Assembly: GCA_002451795.1 (NCBI GenBank)
Contig: DKDJ01000002.1
Coordinates: forward strand, 74,234-138,233
Direction: 5' to 3'
DNA from: Bacteroidales bacterium UBA6851
GTDB taxonomy: Bacteria; Bacteroidota; Bacteroidia; Bacteroidales; UBA932
Length of the DNA stretch: 64,000 nucleotides
Shown here piece after piece: positions 8,569 through 16,772 of this stretch; the stretch's first letter is position 1, and the number at the start of each line of letters is the position of its first letter. The notes beneath the pieces are model-generated. The model did not search any database and was not told where the DNA came from. It saw only the letters and a program-made list of their open reading frames with translations. A program made the position numbers and the translations under genes.

Positions 8569-9036
8569 ATGAAAGTTAGTGTAATAATGGGTTCGAAAAG
8601 CGACTGGGATGTGATGTCAGCCGCTTGCCAGACTCTCGAAGATTTCGGAGTCGACTACGAAAAGAAGGTCATCAGTGCTCACCGTACTCCTCAGTTTTTC
8701 TGTGAATATATGGCTTCGGCCAGAGATAGGGGAGTAAGCATAGTGATAGCTGGGGCTGGCGGCGCGGCGCATCTTCCTGGTATGGCTGCCGCCATGACTT
8801 CCCTCCCTGTGATAGGAGTTCCCATAAGGAGCAAGGCTCTCAACGGGCTTGACTCTCTCCTTTCCATAGTGCAGATGCCTTCAGGGGTTCCGGTAGCCAC
8901 CATGGCTATAGATGGAGCGAAGAATGCAGCTTTGTATGCTATTTCGATTCTTGCACTTCAAGACTCAGCCCTTTCTGCTAAACTTGAGGAATACCGTAGA
9001 GCACAGGCGGAGAAAGTCCTTCAGACGGAACTTTAG
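8569..9036 (+). CDS. purE: 5-(carboxyamino)imidazole ribonucleotide mutase
   Basis: Converts N5-CAIR to CAIR in purine synthesis, if it is the usual class I enzyme. It is 155 residues long with the motifs GSKSDWDVM, SAHRTP and GAGGAAHLPGM, all typical of PurE. No purK is found in the window, so the N5-CAIR source must be encoded elsewhere; a class II enzyme using CO2 directly cannot be fully excluded by eye. First gene of the rightward pur operon, 18 bp ahead of purL. Confidence 0.94.
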   Translation: MKVSVIMGSKSDWDVMSAACQTLEDFGVDYEKKVISAHRTPQFFCEYMASARDRGVSIVIAGAGGAAHLPGMAAAMTSLPVIGVPIRSKALNGLDSLLSIVQMPSGVPVATMAIDGAKNAALYAISILALQDSALSAKLEEYRRAQAEKVLQTEL

Positions 9037-9054
9037 AAACGTTAAATACAATAT

Positions 9055-12000
9055 ATGAAAGCACATCGTATCTTTGTAGAGAAGAATTCGGGATTCCAGG
9101 TTGAGGCTGAGAGTCTCAAGAGAGAATTCAACGAAAACCTTTCTCTCTCGCTCCGAACCCTTAGGCTTCTGAATGTCTATGATCTTTTCGGGTTCTCGGA
9201 CACGCTTCTTGAAAAATGTAAGTATTCCGTCTTCGGGGAGATCGTTACGGACCATGTGAGTGAAGATTGCCCCCTTGAAGGGAAGAAATATTTGGCGGTG
9301 GAATACATCCCGGGCCAGTTTGACCAGAGGGCCTCTTCGGCAGTAGACTGCGTCCATTTGATAGACCCTTCTGCAGATGTCAGAATCAAGAGTTCACGGC
9401 TTCTTGTCTTCGATGACGATATGTCAGAGAAAGATATGGAAGCCGTGCGTCATTATTATGTCAACGCAGTGGAGTCCCGTCCGAAGGATCTATCCAGGCT
9501 TTCAGAAGTAGAAGCTGTGGATGTGAAGCCTCTTGCCGACATGGGAGGATTCATCAGCATGACTCCCGAGGACTATCCTGCTTTCTGCAAGAAGTGGGGG
9601 CTGGCCATGAATGCTGATGACCTTGGTGAGGTGGTGAAGTACTTCCGTGCGGAGAAAAGAGAGCCGACGGAGACTGAGCTGAGGATCCTCGATACATACT
9701 GGAGTGATCACTGCCGTCACACTACTTTCACGACTGAGCTTCAGACCATCAAGGTGGATGATTCTTTTATGAAGGAAGAGTTCGAGTCCGAGCTTGGCGA
9801 GTTTTACTCTATTCGCAAAGAACTTGGACGTGAGAATAAGAGCCTGTGCCTAATGGAACTTGCTACTATCGGAGCAAGGTATCTGCGTAAGAAAGGTCTT
9901 CTTGATGATATGGAGCAGAGTGAGGAAAATAACGCGTGCAGTATTTTCGTGGATGTGGACGTGGATGGGCAGAAAGAGAAGTGGCTGCTACAGTTTAAGA
10001 ATGAGACTCATAATCATCCTACAGAGATTGAGCCGTTTGGTGGTGCGTCAACTTGCCTTGGAGGCGCTATCCGTGACCCTCTTTCTGGTCGCTCATACGT
10101 GTATCAAGCTATGCGTGTTACGGGAGCTGGTGATATTACCAAGCCTGTTTCTGAGACCCTTGCCGGCAAGCTTCCGCAGCGTGTTATTAGCCGCAAGGCA
10201 GCCGCAGGCTATTCAAGTTATGGTAATCAGATAGGTCTTGCCACTACTCATGTTAGAGAGATTTATCATGACGGATATGTGGCTAAAAGACTTGAAGTCG
10301 GTGCGGTTGTCGGAGCAGTGAAGGCTTCTGATGTGCGTCGTGAGAGTCCTGCTCCCGGAGATGTTATCTTGCTGCTCGGTGGCCGTACAGGACGTGACGG
10401 AATAGGTGGAGCTACCGGGTCATCCAAAGAGCACACTGAGTCATCCATTGAGACTTGCGGAAGTGAAGTGCAGAAAGGAAATGCACCTGAAGAGAGAAAG
10501 CTTCAGAGGCTCTTCCGCCGTCCGGAGGTTACAAAACTCATAAAGAAGTCCAATGATTTTGGTGCTGGCGGTGTTAGCGTCGCCATTGGAGAGCTTGCCC
10601 CTGGACTTGATATATATCTTGATAGGGTTCCGACCAAATACAGCGGCCTTAATTCCACCGAACTTGCTATCAGTGAGTCTCAAGAGAGAATGGCTGTGGT
10701 AGTCGAAGCTTCATGTAAGAAGCAGTTCGAGGAGTTCTGCCTGTCGGAGAATGTGGAGGTGACGCATGTGGCTGATGTTACGGATAGAGGCCGTATGAGG
10801 ATGTTCAATAATGGTGTTACCGTTGCTGACCTCAGCCGCGAATTTATTGACAGCGCCGGAGCTAGACATTATGCTGATGCAGAGATAGCCGCCGTGGAGG
10901 ATAGAGATCCGTTTGCTTTCGAGGTGAAGGGTGACGGCTTGAAAGAAAAGATGCTCTCCGTGATGGAGCTTCCTAATGTGGCTTCCCAGAAGGGCCTTGT
11001 GGAGATGTTTGACTCCACTATCGGTCGTTCTACTGTGCTTATGCCTTATGGTGGTGCGCTCCAGTCCACTGAAACTCAGGTGTCCGTGCAGAAACTTCCT
11101 GTGGGAGGATATACTGATACAGCCAGTGTAATGGCGTTTGGCTACAATCCTTTCATTTCCACATGGAGTCCATATCATGGAGCTGCATATTCTGTAGTGG
11201 AGGCTTGTAGTAAGGTGGTTGCCTCTGGAGCTGACTATTCAAGAATGAGGTTCTCTTATCAGGAGTATTTCGAGAGGATGACTTCCGATGCGCATAGCTG
11301 GGGCAAGCCTCTTAGTGCACTTCTGGGTGCTCTGAAAATGCAGGTTGCGCTCGGACTTCCGTCTATTGGAGGAAAAGACTCCATGAGCGGTACGTTTGAG
11401 CATATCAATGTGCCACCGACCCTCATCGCTTTCGGTATTACCACCGTGGATGCTTCCAAGGTCATTTCTCCTGAGCTGAAATGGGAGGGCAACAAACTCT
11501 ATCTTATTCGCCATACGCCTCTTTCCAACCGTATGCCAGATACGGAAGCGCTTAAGTCCAATTGGAATTATATTCATTCCCAGATAGAGGCCGGCAATAT
11601 AGTATCAGCCTGGTCAGTAGGGTTCGGCGGAGTAGCAGAGGCACTTGCCAAGATGTCTTTCGGTAATCTTTTCGGTGTGGATGTCAAGGTGTCTGAGCGG
11701 GATCTGTTCTCATACGGATATGGTTCCATTGTTGTGGAGTCTGAGAAAGAACTTGATTTCCCTACTGCCGAGTACCTTGGTACAGTGACTGATGGGGAAG
11801 ACGGATTCCTCCATATCAATGGGACTAGCATAAGTTCTGACGCTCTTATGAAGGCCAATGGTGAGAGGTACTCCAAGATATATCCTGCCACCATGAAAGC
11901 CTCACACAAGAAGATGCTTTCTATTAAGTCCGGCGCTCCTGCTAGGAAATTAAAATATAAGGGCGAACCGGTGGAGCATCCTATAGTGTTTATACCAGTG

Positions 12001-12777
12001 TTCCCTGGAACCAACTGTGATTATGATACCGCCAAGGCGTTCCGTAAGGCTGGCGCCGAGGTTAGGTTAGGTGTGTTCTGCAACCTTACTGCTGATGACG
12101 TGCACCGTTCTATAAAGGAGATGTGCAGAAATATTGAAGAGTGTCATATTCTTGCCCTTGCCGGAGGATTTTCGGCTGGCGATGAACCGGACGGAAGTGG
12201 AAAGTTTATTGCCAATGTGCTGAATAATAGTGAGGTATCCGCTTGCATAGAGCGCCTTATCGCACGAGGCGGTCTTATCCTTGGTATCTGCAACGGATTC
12301 CAGGCACTTGTGAAGAGCGGATTGCTCCCATACGGAAAGACAGGAATGCTTACAAAGGACTCTCCGACACTGTTCCGCAACGACATCAATCGTCATATTT
12401 CCCAGATGGTGACAACCAGAGTGTCTTCTACCCGTTCTCCTTGGCTTGCCGGTATGAACGAAGGAGACCTCCATACCATAGCTGTCAGCCATGGAGAAGG
12501 AAAATTTGTCGTCAATGAGGACCTTGCCCGAGAACTCTTTGAGAATGGTCAGGTAGCATTCCAATATGTCAATCCGTTTACTGAGGATGTCACGATGGAG
12601 TCGCCATACAATCCTAACGGTTCGTTCTATGCTATCGAAGGCATTATAAGCCCTGACGGACAGATACTTGGAAAGATGGGACACAGCGAGCGCTACGAGA
12701 AAAACGTATTTAAGAACATAGACGAGGACATGGACCAGCCTTTGTTTGAGAATGCAGTCAATTATTTCCGCAGATAG
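9055..12777 (+). CDS. purL: Phosphoribosylformylglycinamidine synthase (large, glutaminase-fused form)
   Basis: Converts FGAR, glutamine and ATP to FGAM. At 1240 residues it is the single-chain form with an N-terminal PurS-like domain, two AIRS-like FGAM synthetase halves and a C-terminal class I glutaminase domain. Visible landmarks are SDHCRHTTF and NETHNHPTEIEPFGGA in the synthetase part, GGKDSMSGTF in the second half, and the glutaminase FPGTNCDYDT entry with nucleophile C1079 (LGICNGFQAL) and the late SHGEGKF segment. No separate purQ or purS is therefore needed. It ends directly against purC, with no gap between the stop and the next ATG. Confidence 0.97.
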   Translation: MKAHRIFVEKNSGFQVEAESLKREFNENLSLSLRTLRLLNVYDLFGFSDTLLEKCKYSVFGEIVTDHVSEDCPLEGKKYLAVEYIPGQFDQRASSAVDCVHLIDPSADVRIKSSRLLVFDDDMSEKDMEAVRHYYVNAVESRPKDLSRLSEVEAVDVKPLADMGGFISMTPEDYPAFCKKWGLAMNADDLGEVVKYFRAEKREPTETELRILDTYWSDHCRHTTFTTELQTIKVDDSFMKEEFESELGEFYSIRKELGRENKSLCLMELATIGARYLRKKGLLDDMEQSEENNACSIFVDVDVDGQKEKWLLQFKNETHNHPTEIEPFGGASTCLGGAIRDPLSGRSYVYQAMRVTGAGDITKPVSETLAGKLPQRVISRKAAAGYSSYGNQIGLATTHVREIYHDGYVAKRLEVGAVVGAVKASDVRRESPAPGDVILLLGGRTGRDGIGGATGSSKEHTESSIETCGSEVQKGNAPEERKLQRLFRRPEVTKLIKKSNDFGAGGVSVAIGELAPGLDIYLDRVPTKYSGLNSTELAISESQERMAVVVEASCKKQFEEFCLSENVEVTHVADVTDRGRMRMFNNGVTVADLSREFIDSAGARHYADAEIAAVEDRDPFAFEVKGDGLKEKMLSVMELPNVASQKGLVEMFDSTIGRSTVLMPYGGALQSTETQVSVQKLPVGGYTDTASVMAFGYNPFISTWSPYHGAAYSVVEACSKVVASGADYSRMRFSYQEYFERMTSDAHSWGKPLSALLGALKMQVALGLPSIGGKDSMSGTFEHINVPPTLIAFGITTVDASKVISPELKWEGNKLYLIRHTPLSNRMPDTEALKSNWNYIHSQIEAGNIVSAWSVGFGGVAEALAKMSFGNLFGVDVKVSERDLFSYGYGSIVVESEKELDFPTAEYLGTVTDGEDGFLHINGTSISSDALMKANGERYSKIYPATMKASHKKMLSIKSGAPARKLKYKGEPVEHPIVFIPVFPGTNCDYDTAKAFRKAGAEVRLGVFCNLTADDVHRSIKEMCRNIEECHILALAGGFSAGDEPDGSGKFIANVLNNSEVSACIERLIARGGLILGICNGFQALVKSGLLPYGKTGMLTKDSPTLFRNDINRHISQMVTTRVSSTRSPWLAGMNEGDLHTIAVSHGEGKFVVNEDLARELFENGQVAFQYVNPFTEDVTMESPYNPNGSFYAIEGIISPDGQILGKMGHSERYEKNVFKNIDEDMDQPLFENAVNYFRR

Positions 12778-13509
12778 ATGGAGACGACAAAGAAAGAATT
12801 GATATTTGACGGCAACGAAAAGCGCGTCTATGCGACTTCCGACCCTGGAACTGTGGTGTTCCATTTCAAGGATGTGGCTACGGCTTTCAATAATGTCAAG
12901 ACGGCAGTGTTCCCGCGCAAGGGCATTGTGAACAATAAAATCTCTGCTCTGATATTCGATTATCTCGGAAAGAATGGGATTTATACTCATTATATCTCTA
13001 CTATCAATGATAGGGAACAACTCTGCCGCAAAAGTGAGAACATTCCGCTTGAGGTAGTGGTCCGCAACTATATAGCGGGTTCCCTTTCCGACAGGCTCGG
13101 GATTGAAGAAGGCACAAAGCCTTCCACGGTCATATACGATCTGAACTACAATAATTCGGATCTTGGTGATCCTCTCATCAATGATACACAGGCAGTGGCG
13201 CTTGGCATCGTCAGCTTTGAAGACCTCAAGTATATCTACGCGGTGGCCGCAAAGGTCAATGACCTTCTGCTTTCCCTTTTCACTCCGCTCGGTATCAAGC
13301 TTGTGGATTTCAAGCTCGAGTTCGGACGTGATACGAACGGAAAGATTATGCTTGTGGATGAGATTAGCCCGGATACCAGCAGGTTCTGGGACGCCGCCAC
13401 GGACAAGCGTCTTGACAAGGACCGTTTCCGTCATGACATGGGTTATATAGTAGCATCATACGAAGAAGTTCTCAACAGGCTTCTTTCTGTACAAGAATCA
13501 CAACAATAA
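12778..13509 (+). CDS. purC: Phosphoribosylaminoimidazole-succinocarboxamide synthase
   Basis: Joins CAIR and aspartate to form SAICAR. The chain has 243 residues and carries the ATP-binding N-terminus (GNEKRVYAT), the VVRNYIAGS loop and the metal/aspartate region MLVDEISPDTSRFW. Its ATG touches the purL stop codon, and purM follows 7 bp after its end, so it is deep inside the pur operon. purB, needed for the next step, is not in the window. Confidence 0.95.
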   Translation: METTKKELIFDGNEKRVYATSDPGTVVFHFKDVATAFNNVKTAVFPRKGIVNNKISALIFDYLGKNGIYTHYISTINDREQLCRKSENIPLEVVVRNYIAGSLSDRLGIEEGTKPSTVIYDLNYNNSDLGDPLINDTQAVALGIVSFEDLKYIYAVAAKVNDLLLSLFTPLGIKLVDFKLEFGRDTNGKIMLVDEISPDTSRFWDAATDKRLDKDRFRHDMGYIVASYEEVLNRLLSVQESQQ

Positions 13510-13516
13510 CATCAAT

Positions 13517-14548
13517 ATGGCAAAATCTTACGAAAACGCAGGTGTCAACCTGGAAGCAGGATATGAGGTCGTACGCCGCATCAAGCAGCACGTCGCATCC
13601 ACATCAAGAATAGGCACGATGGGCAATATAGGAGCCTTCGGCGGAATGTTCGATCTTTCTGTGCTTGGAATCAAGGAACCAGTGCTTGTCAGTGGTACTG
13701 ATGGCGTAGGTACAAAACTGAAGATCGCTTTTGCAATGGACAAGCATGACACGGTGGGAATTGATGCCGTGGCTATGTGTGTCAATGATGTGCTTGCGCA
13801 GGGAGCCGAGCCGCTCGTATTCCTTGACTATGTGGCTGTGGGGCACAATGTCCCAGAGAAGATTGAGGCTATCGTCGCAGGTGTGGCTGAAGGCTGTCGT
13901 CAGGCAGGATGTGCTCTTGTTGGTGGCGAGACTGCTGAGATGCCTGGGATGTATGAAGGGGGAGAGTATGATATCGCTGGATATACCACTGGGGTGGTAG
14001 AGAAATCCAAACTTATAGACGGTAGCAAAGTGAAGGCTGGAGACGTGCTTGTGGGCATTGCCTCTACCGGTGTTCACTCTAACGGATTCAGTCTGGTACG
14101 CAAGATTGTCGCTGACAGCGGTCATGATTATATGGATGAGATTCCGGAGTTTGGCTCCAGACGTCTGGGAGATGTACTGCTCACTCCTACAAGGATTTAT
14201 GTGAAGCAGGTGCTCGATGTGATAAGGAATTGTGACGTGCATGGTGTGGCTCATATCACAGGCGGAGGATTTGATGAGAATATCCCGCGTGTGCTCCATG
14301 ATGGACAGGGACTTGAGATACATGAGGGTACTTGGGAGATATTGCCGGTATTTAAGATGCTTGAGAAATGGGGTGGAGTTCCTCACCGTGAGATGTTCAA
14401 TATCTTCAACATGGGTATAGGCATGGTAGTGGTATTGGATGAGTCTGAGGCTGCCAAGGCTATTGATATACTTGCCTCACATGGAGAAAAGGCTTCCGTC
14501 ATCGGTAAGGTTACAGATGTGCCTGGTGTCAATATTGTCCTGAAATGA
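13517..14548 (+). CDS. purM: Phosphoribosylformylglycinamidine cyclo-ligase (AIR synthetase)
   Basis: ATP-dependent ring closure of FGAM to AIR. The protein has 343 residues. The N-terminal GVNLEAGYEVV segment, the GTDGVGTKLK nucleotide loop, MCVNDVLAQGAEPL, VGGETAEMPGMY and the HITGGGFDENIPR motif are all intact. The stop overlaps the purN start by 4 bp (ATGA). Confidence 0.96.
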   Translation: MAKSYENAGVNLEAGYEVVRRIKQHVASTSRIGTMGNIGAFGGMFDLSVLGIKEPVLVSGTDGVGTKLKIAFAMDKHDTVGIDAVAMCVNDVLAQGAEPLVFLDYVAVGHNVPEKIEAIVAGVAEGCRQAGCALVGGETAEMPGMYEGGEYDIAGYTTGVVEKSKLIDGSKVKAGDVLVGIASTGVHSNGFSLVRKIVADSGHDYMDEIPEFGSRRLGDVLLTPTRIYVKQVLDVIRNCDVHGVAHITGGGFDENIPRVLHDGQGLEIHEGTWEILPVFKMLEKWGGVPHREMFNIFNMGIGMVVVLDESEAAKAIDILASHGEKASVIGKVTDVPGVNIVLK

Positions 14549-15105
14549 GAAGGCTTGCCATATTCGCAAGTGGGCAGGGAAGCAACTTTGAAGCCATAGC
14601 CGATGCCTGCTCGGATGGGAGGCTGGATGCATGTGTGGCATTAATGGTCTGTGATAGGCCTGGCGCACCGGTCGTAAGTAAGGCATTGGAGCGTGGCATC
14701 ACGACGTTTGTCTTCTCAGCGAAAGACTATGACAGCAAGGCGGACTACGAGACAGAGATAGTTAGGAGGCTTGATGAGGCTGGCGTGGAATTAGTCTGTC
14801 TGGCTGGATATATGCGTATAGTGGGAGAGGTATTGCTGCATGCATACAAAGGACGGATTATCAATATTCATCCTTCTCTGCTTCCCGCTTTCCGTGGAGC
14901 CAGAGCCGTGGAGCAGGCTGTGGAATATGGTGTGAAAGTCTACGGTGTCACTATACATTACGTAGATGAGCAGCTTGACGGAGGCAAGATTATCTCGCAG
15001 AAAGCTTTCGAGTACGACGGCCATGATCCGGAAGAGGTTCACCGTCTGGGTCAGGTCATTGAGCATAAACTTTATGTGGACACGATAGCCGCGCTTATTG
15101 GATAG
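14545..15105 (+). CDS. purN: Phosphoribosylglycinamide formyltransferase
   Basis: Uses 10-formyl-tetrahydrofolate to formylate GAR. It is 186 residues long. The FASGQGSNFEAI nucleotide loop, the catalytic NIHPSLLPAFRGA (Asn-His) segment and the GVTIHYVDEQLDGG loop with the active-site Asp are present. It overlaps purM by 4 bp. It is one of two folate-dependent steps in this operon (the other is purH), which gives meaning to the folD domain fused to purD downstream. Confidence 0.95.
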   Translation: MRRLAIFASGQGSNFEAIADACSDGRLDACVALMVCDRPGAPVVSKALERGITTFVFSAKDYDSKADYETEIVRRLDEAGVELVCLAGYMRIVGEVLLHAYKGRIINIHPSLLPAFRGARAVEQAVEYGVKVYGVTIHYVDEQLDGGKIISQKAFEYDGHDPEEVHRLGQVIEHKLYVDTIAALIG

Positions 15106-15139
15106 TGTTACGGCTGCGTACAGGTGTCAGAAGGTTATT

Positions 15140-15189
15140 AAGAGAGGGGCTGGTGATGAGAAGGTGTTCCGCGCACACCGCACTCTCTT
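15140..15189 (+). other. Structured purN-purH gap of unknown role
   Basis: The 125-bp purN-purH gap is the longest inside the pur operon. It holds an outer pair AAGAGAG (15140-15146) / CTCTCTT (15183-15189) and an inner pair GGTGT (15163-15167) / ACACC (15175-15179). No clear promoter lies here; only a weak ATCATTTG match is seen before purH. It could be an RNA processing or attenuation element, or chance pairing. It resembles no riboswitch I know. Confidence 0.3.
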
Positions 15190-15230
15190 GACCATTCATA
15201 TAACAATCATTTGCGGAACTTATATACATA

Positions 15231-16766
15231 ATGGCTAAAAGAGCATTGGTAAGCGTCAGCGACAAGAGCGGTCTTGTGGCTTTCGTGAACGGTTTGAAAG
15301 ACCTCGGGTGGGAGATAATCGCCACAGGAGGCACTCAAAAACTTTTGGAAGACAATGGGGTACAAACCATTGGTATCAGTGATGTTACCGGATTCCCGGA
15401 AATTCTGGACGGAAGGGTCAAGACACTTCATCCAAAAGTCCATGGTGGAATTCTTGCGCGAAGGGACATCCCAGAACATATGAAGACGCTGGAGGAGCTT
15501 GGCATCGGTACGATAGACCTCGTATGTGTCAACCTCTATCCTTTCCGTCAGACTATCGCTAAGGAGGGCGTCACCATGGCGGATGCTATTGAGAATATTG
15601 ATATCGGCGGACCGTCAATGGTCCGTAGTGCTGCCAAGAACTGGAAGGATGTCACCATCATCTGTGACCCTGCCGACTATGATAAGGTGCTTGCGGAACT
15701 TAGGGAGAGTGGAAAGACTTCTGATGATACCCGTCTGAAATTGTCAGCCAAGGCTTATACCCATACGGCGGAGTATGATATGTGCATCGCTACCTATATG
15801 AGAGAGAAGGCTGGTCTGAATGAGAAACTTTTCCTTGAGTATGACCTAAAGCAGCCTTTGCGCTATGGTGAGAATCCTCATCAGGATGCTAAGTTCTATG
15901 CTGCTCTTACTCCTGAGCCATTCTCGCTTGCATTTGCGAAGCAGATACAGGGAAAGGAACTCTCTTACAACAATATACAGGATGCCAATGCTGCTCTTAA
16001 TGTGGTCCGTGATTTTGACCGTCCGTTCTGTGTGGCACTCAAGCACATGAATCCTTGTGGGGCTGCTGTGGCAGATACCATTGAAAAAGCATGGCAGGAG
16101 GCCTATGAGGCGGATAAGGTGAGTATTTACGGTGGCATTGTGGCTGTCAATAGGGAGCTTACTGCGGAGGTTGCCGCTGGCATGAAGCCGATTTTCCTTG
16201 AGATTGTGATTGCTCCATCGTTCACGGCTGAGGCTTTGGAGATATTGTCATCCAAGAAGAATCTTCGTGTGCTTCAGGTGAATATGACCCCATCAAAAGG
16301 AGATGCCAGACAGTTTATTTCTGTCAATGGTGGTATGCTCGCTCAGACGCTCGATACCAGTGTGGAGGCCTTGAGTCTGGATATGTGTGTAACCAAAGTC
16401 AAGCCAACTGAGAGCCAGATGAAAGACCTTGACTTCGGATGGAAGATTGTAAAGCACGTGAAGTCCAATGCGATAGCGGTAGTGAAAGGCTGCCGTACAG
16501 TGGGCGTAGGCGCTGGACAGACCAACCGCGTAGGCTCTGCGGAGATAGCGCTGAATGAGGCTCGCAATGCTGGAGTTACTGAGGATCTTGTTCTTGCTTC
16601 AGACGGATTCCTTCCTTTTGATGATACTGTGGCACTTGCTGCTAGATACGGAGTGACTGCTATCGTACAGCCGGGAGGAAGCATTCGTGATGCTGATGCT
16701 ATAGCCAAGGCGGACGAACTCGGTATTACCATGATATTCACAGGAGTAAGACATTTCAAACATTAG
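15231..16766 (+). CDS. purH: Bifunctional AICAR transformylase / IMP cyclohydrolase
   Basis: Performs the last two steps to IMP, using 10-formyl-tetrahydrofolate. Its 511 residues include an N-terminal IMP cyclohydrolase domain (SVSDKSGL, TGGTQKLL, GGPSMVRSAAKN) and a C-terminal AICAR transformylase domain with the LKHMNPCG catalytic Lys-His segment and the folate-site GAGQTNRV motif. It ends 6 bp before the purD-folD fusion, so both folate-linked activities are read from one transcript. Confidence 0.97.
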   Translation: MAKRALVSVSDKSGLVAFVNGLKDLGWEIIATGGTQKLLEDNGVQTIGISDVTGFPEILDGRVKTLHPKVHGGILARRDIPEHMKTLEELGIGTIDLVCVNLYPFRQTIAKEGVTMADAIENIDIGGPSMVRSAAKNWKDVTIICDPADYDKVLAELRESGKTSDDTRLKLSAKAYTHTAEYDMCIATYMREKAGLNEKLFLEYDLKQPLRYGENPHQDAKFYAALTPEPFSLAFAKQIQGKELSYNNIQDANAALNVVRDFDRPFCVALKHMNPCGAAVADTIEKAWQEAYEADKVSIYGGIVAVNRELTAEVAAGMKPIFLEIVIAPSFTAEALEILSSKKNLRVLQVNMTPSKGDARQFISVNGGMLAQTLDTSVEALSLDMCVTKVKPTESQMKDLDFGWKIVKHVKSNAIAVVKGCRTVGVGAGQTNRVGSAEIALNEARNAGVTEDLVLASDGFLPFDDTVALAARYGVTAIVQPGGSIRDADAIAKADELGITMIFTGVRHFKH

Positions 16767-16772
16767 TATCTG

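Noticed and set aside
12067..13434. 455-codon minus-strand open frame
   Set aside because: It lies antisense to purL and purC, which are complete and well conserved; its composition is that of a shadow frame, with no recognisable domain.
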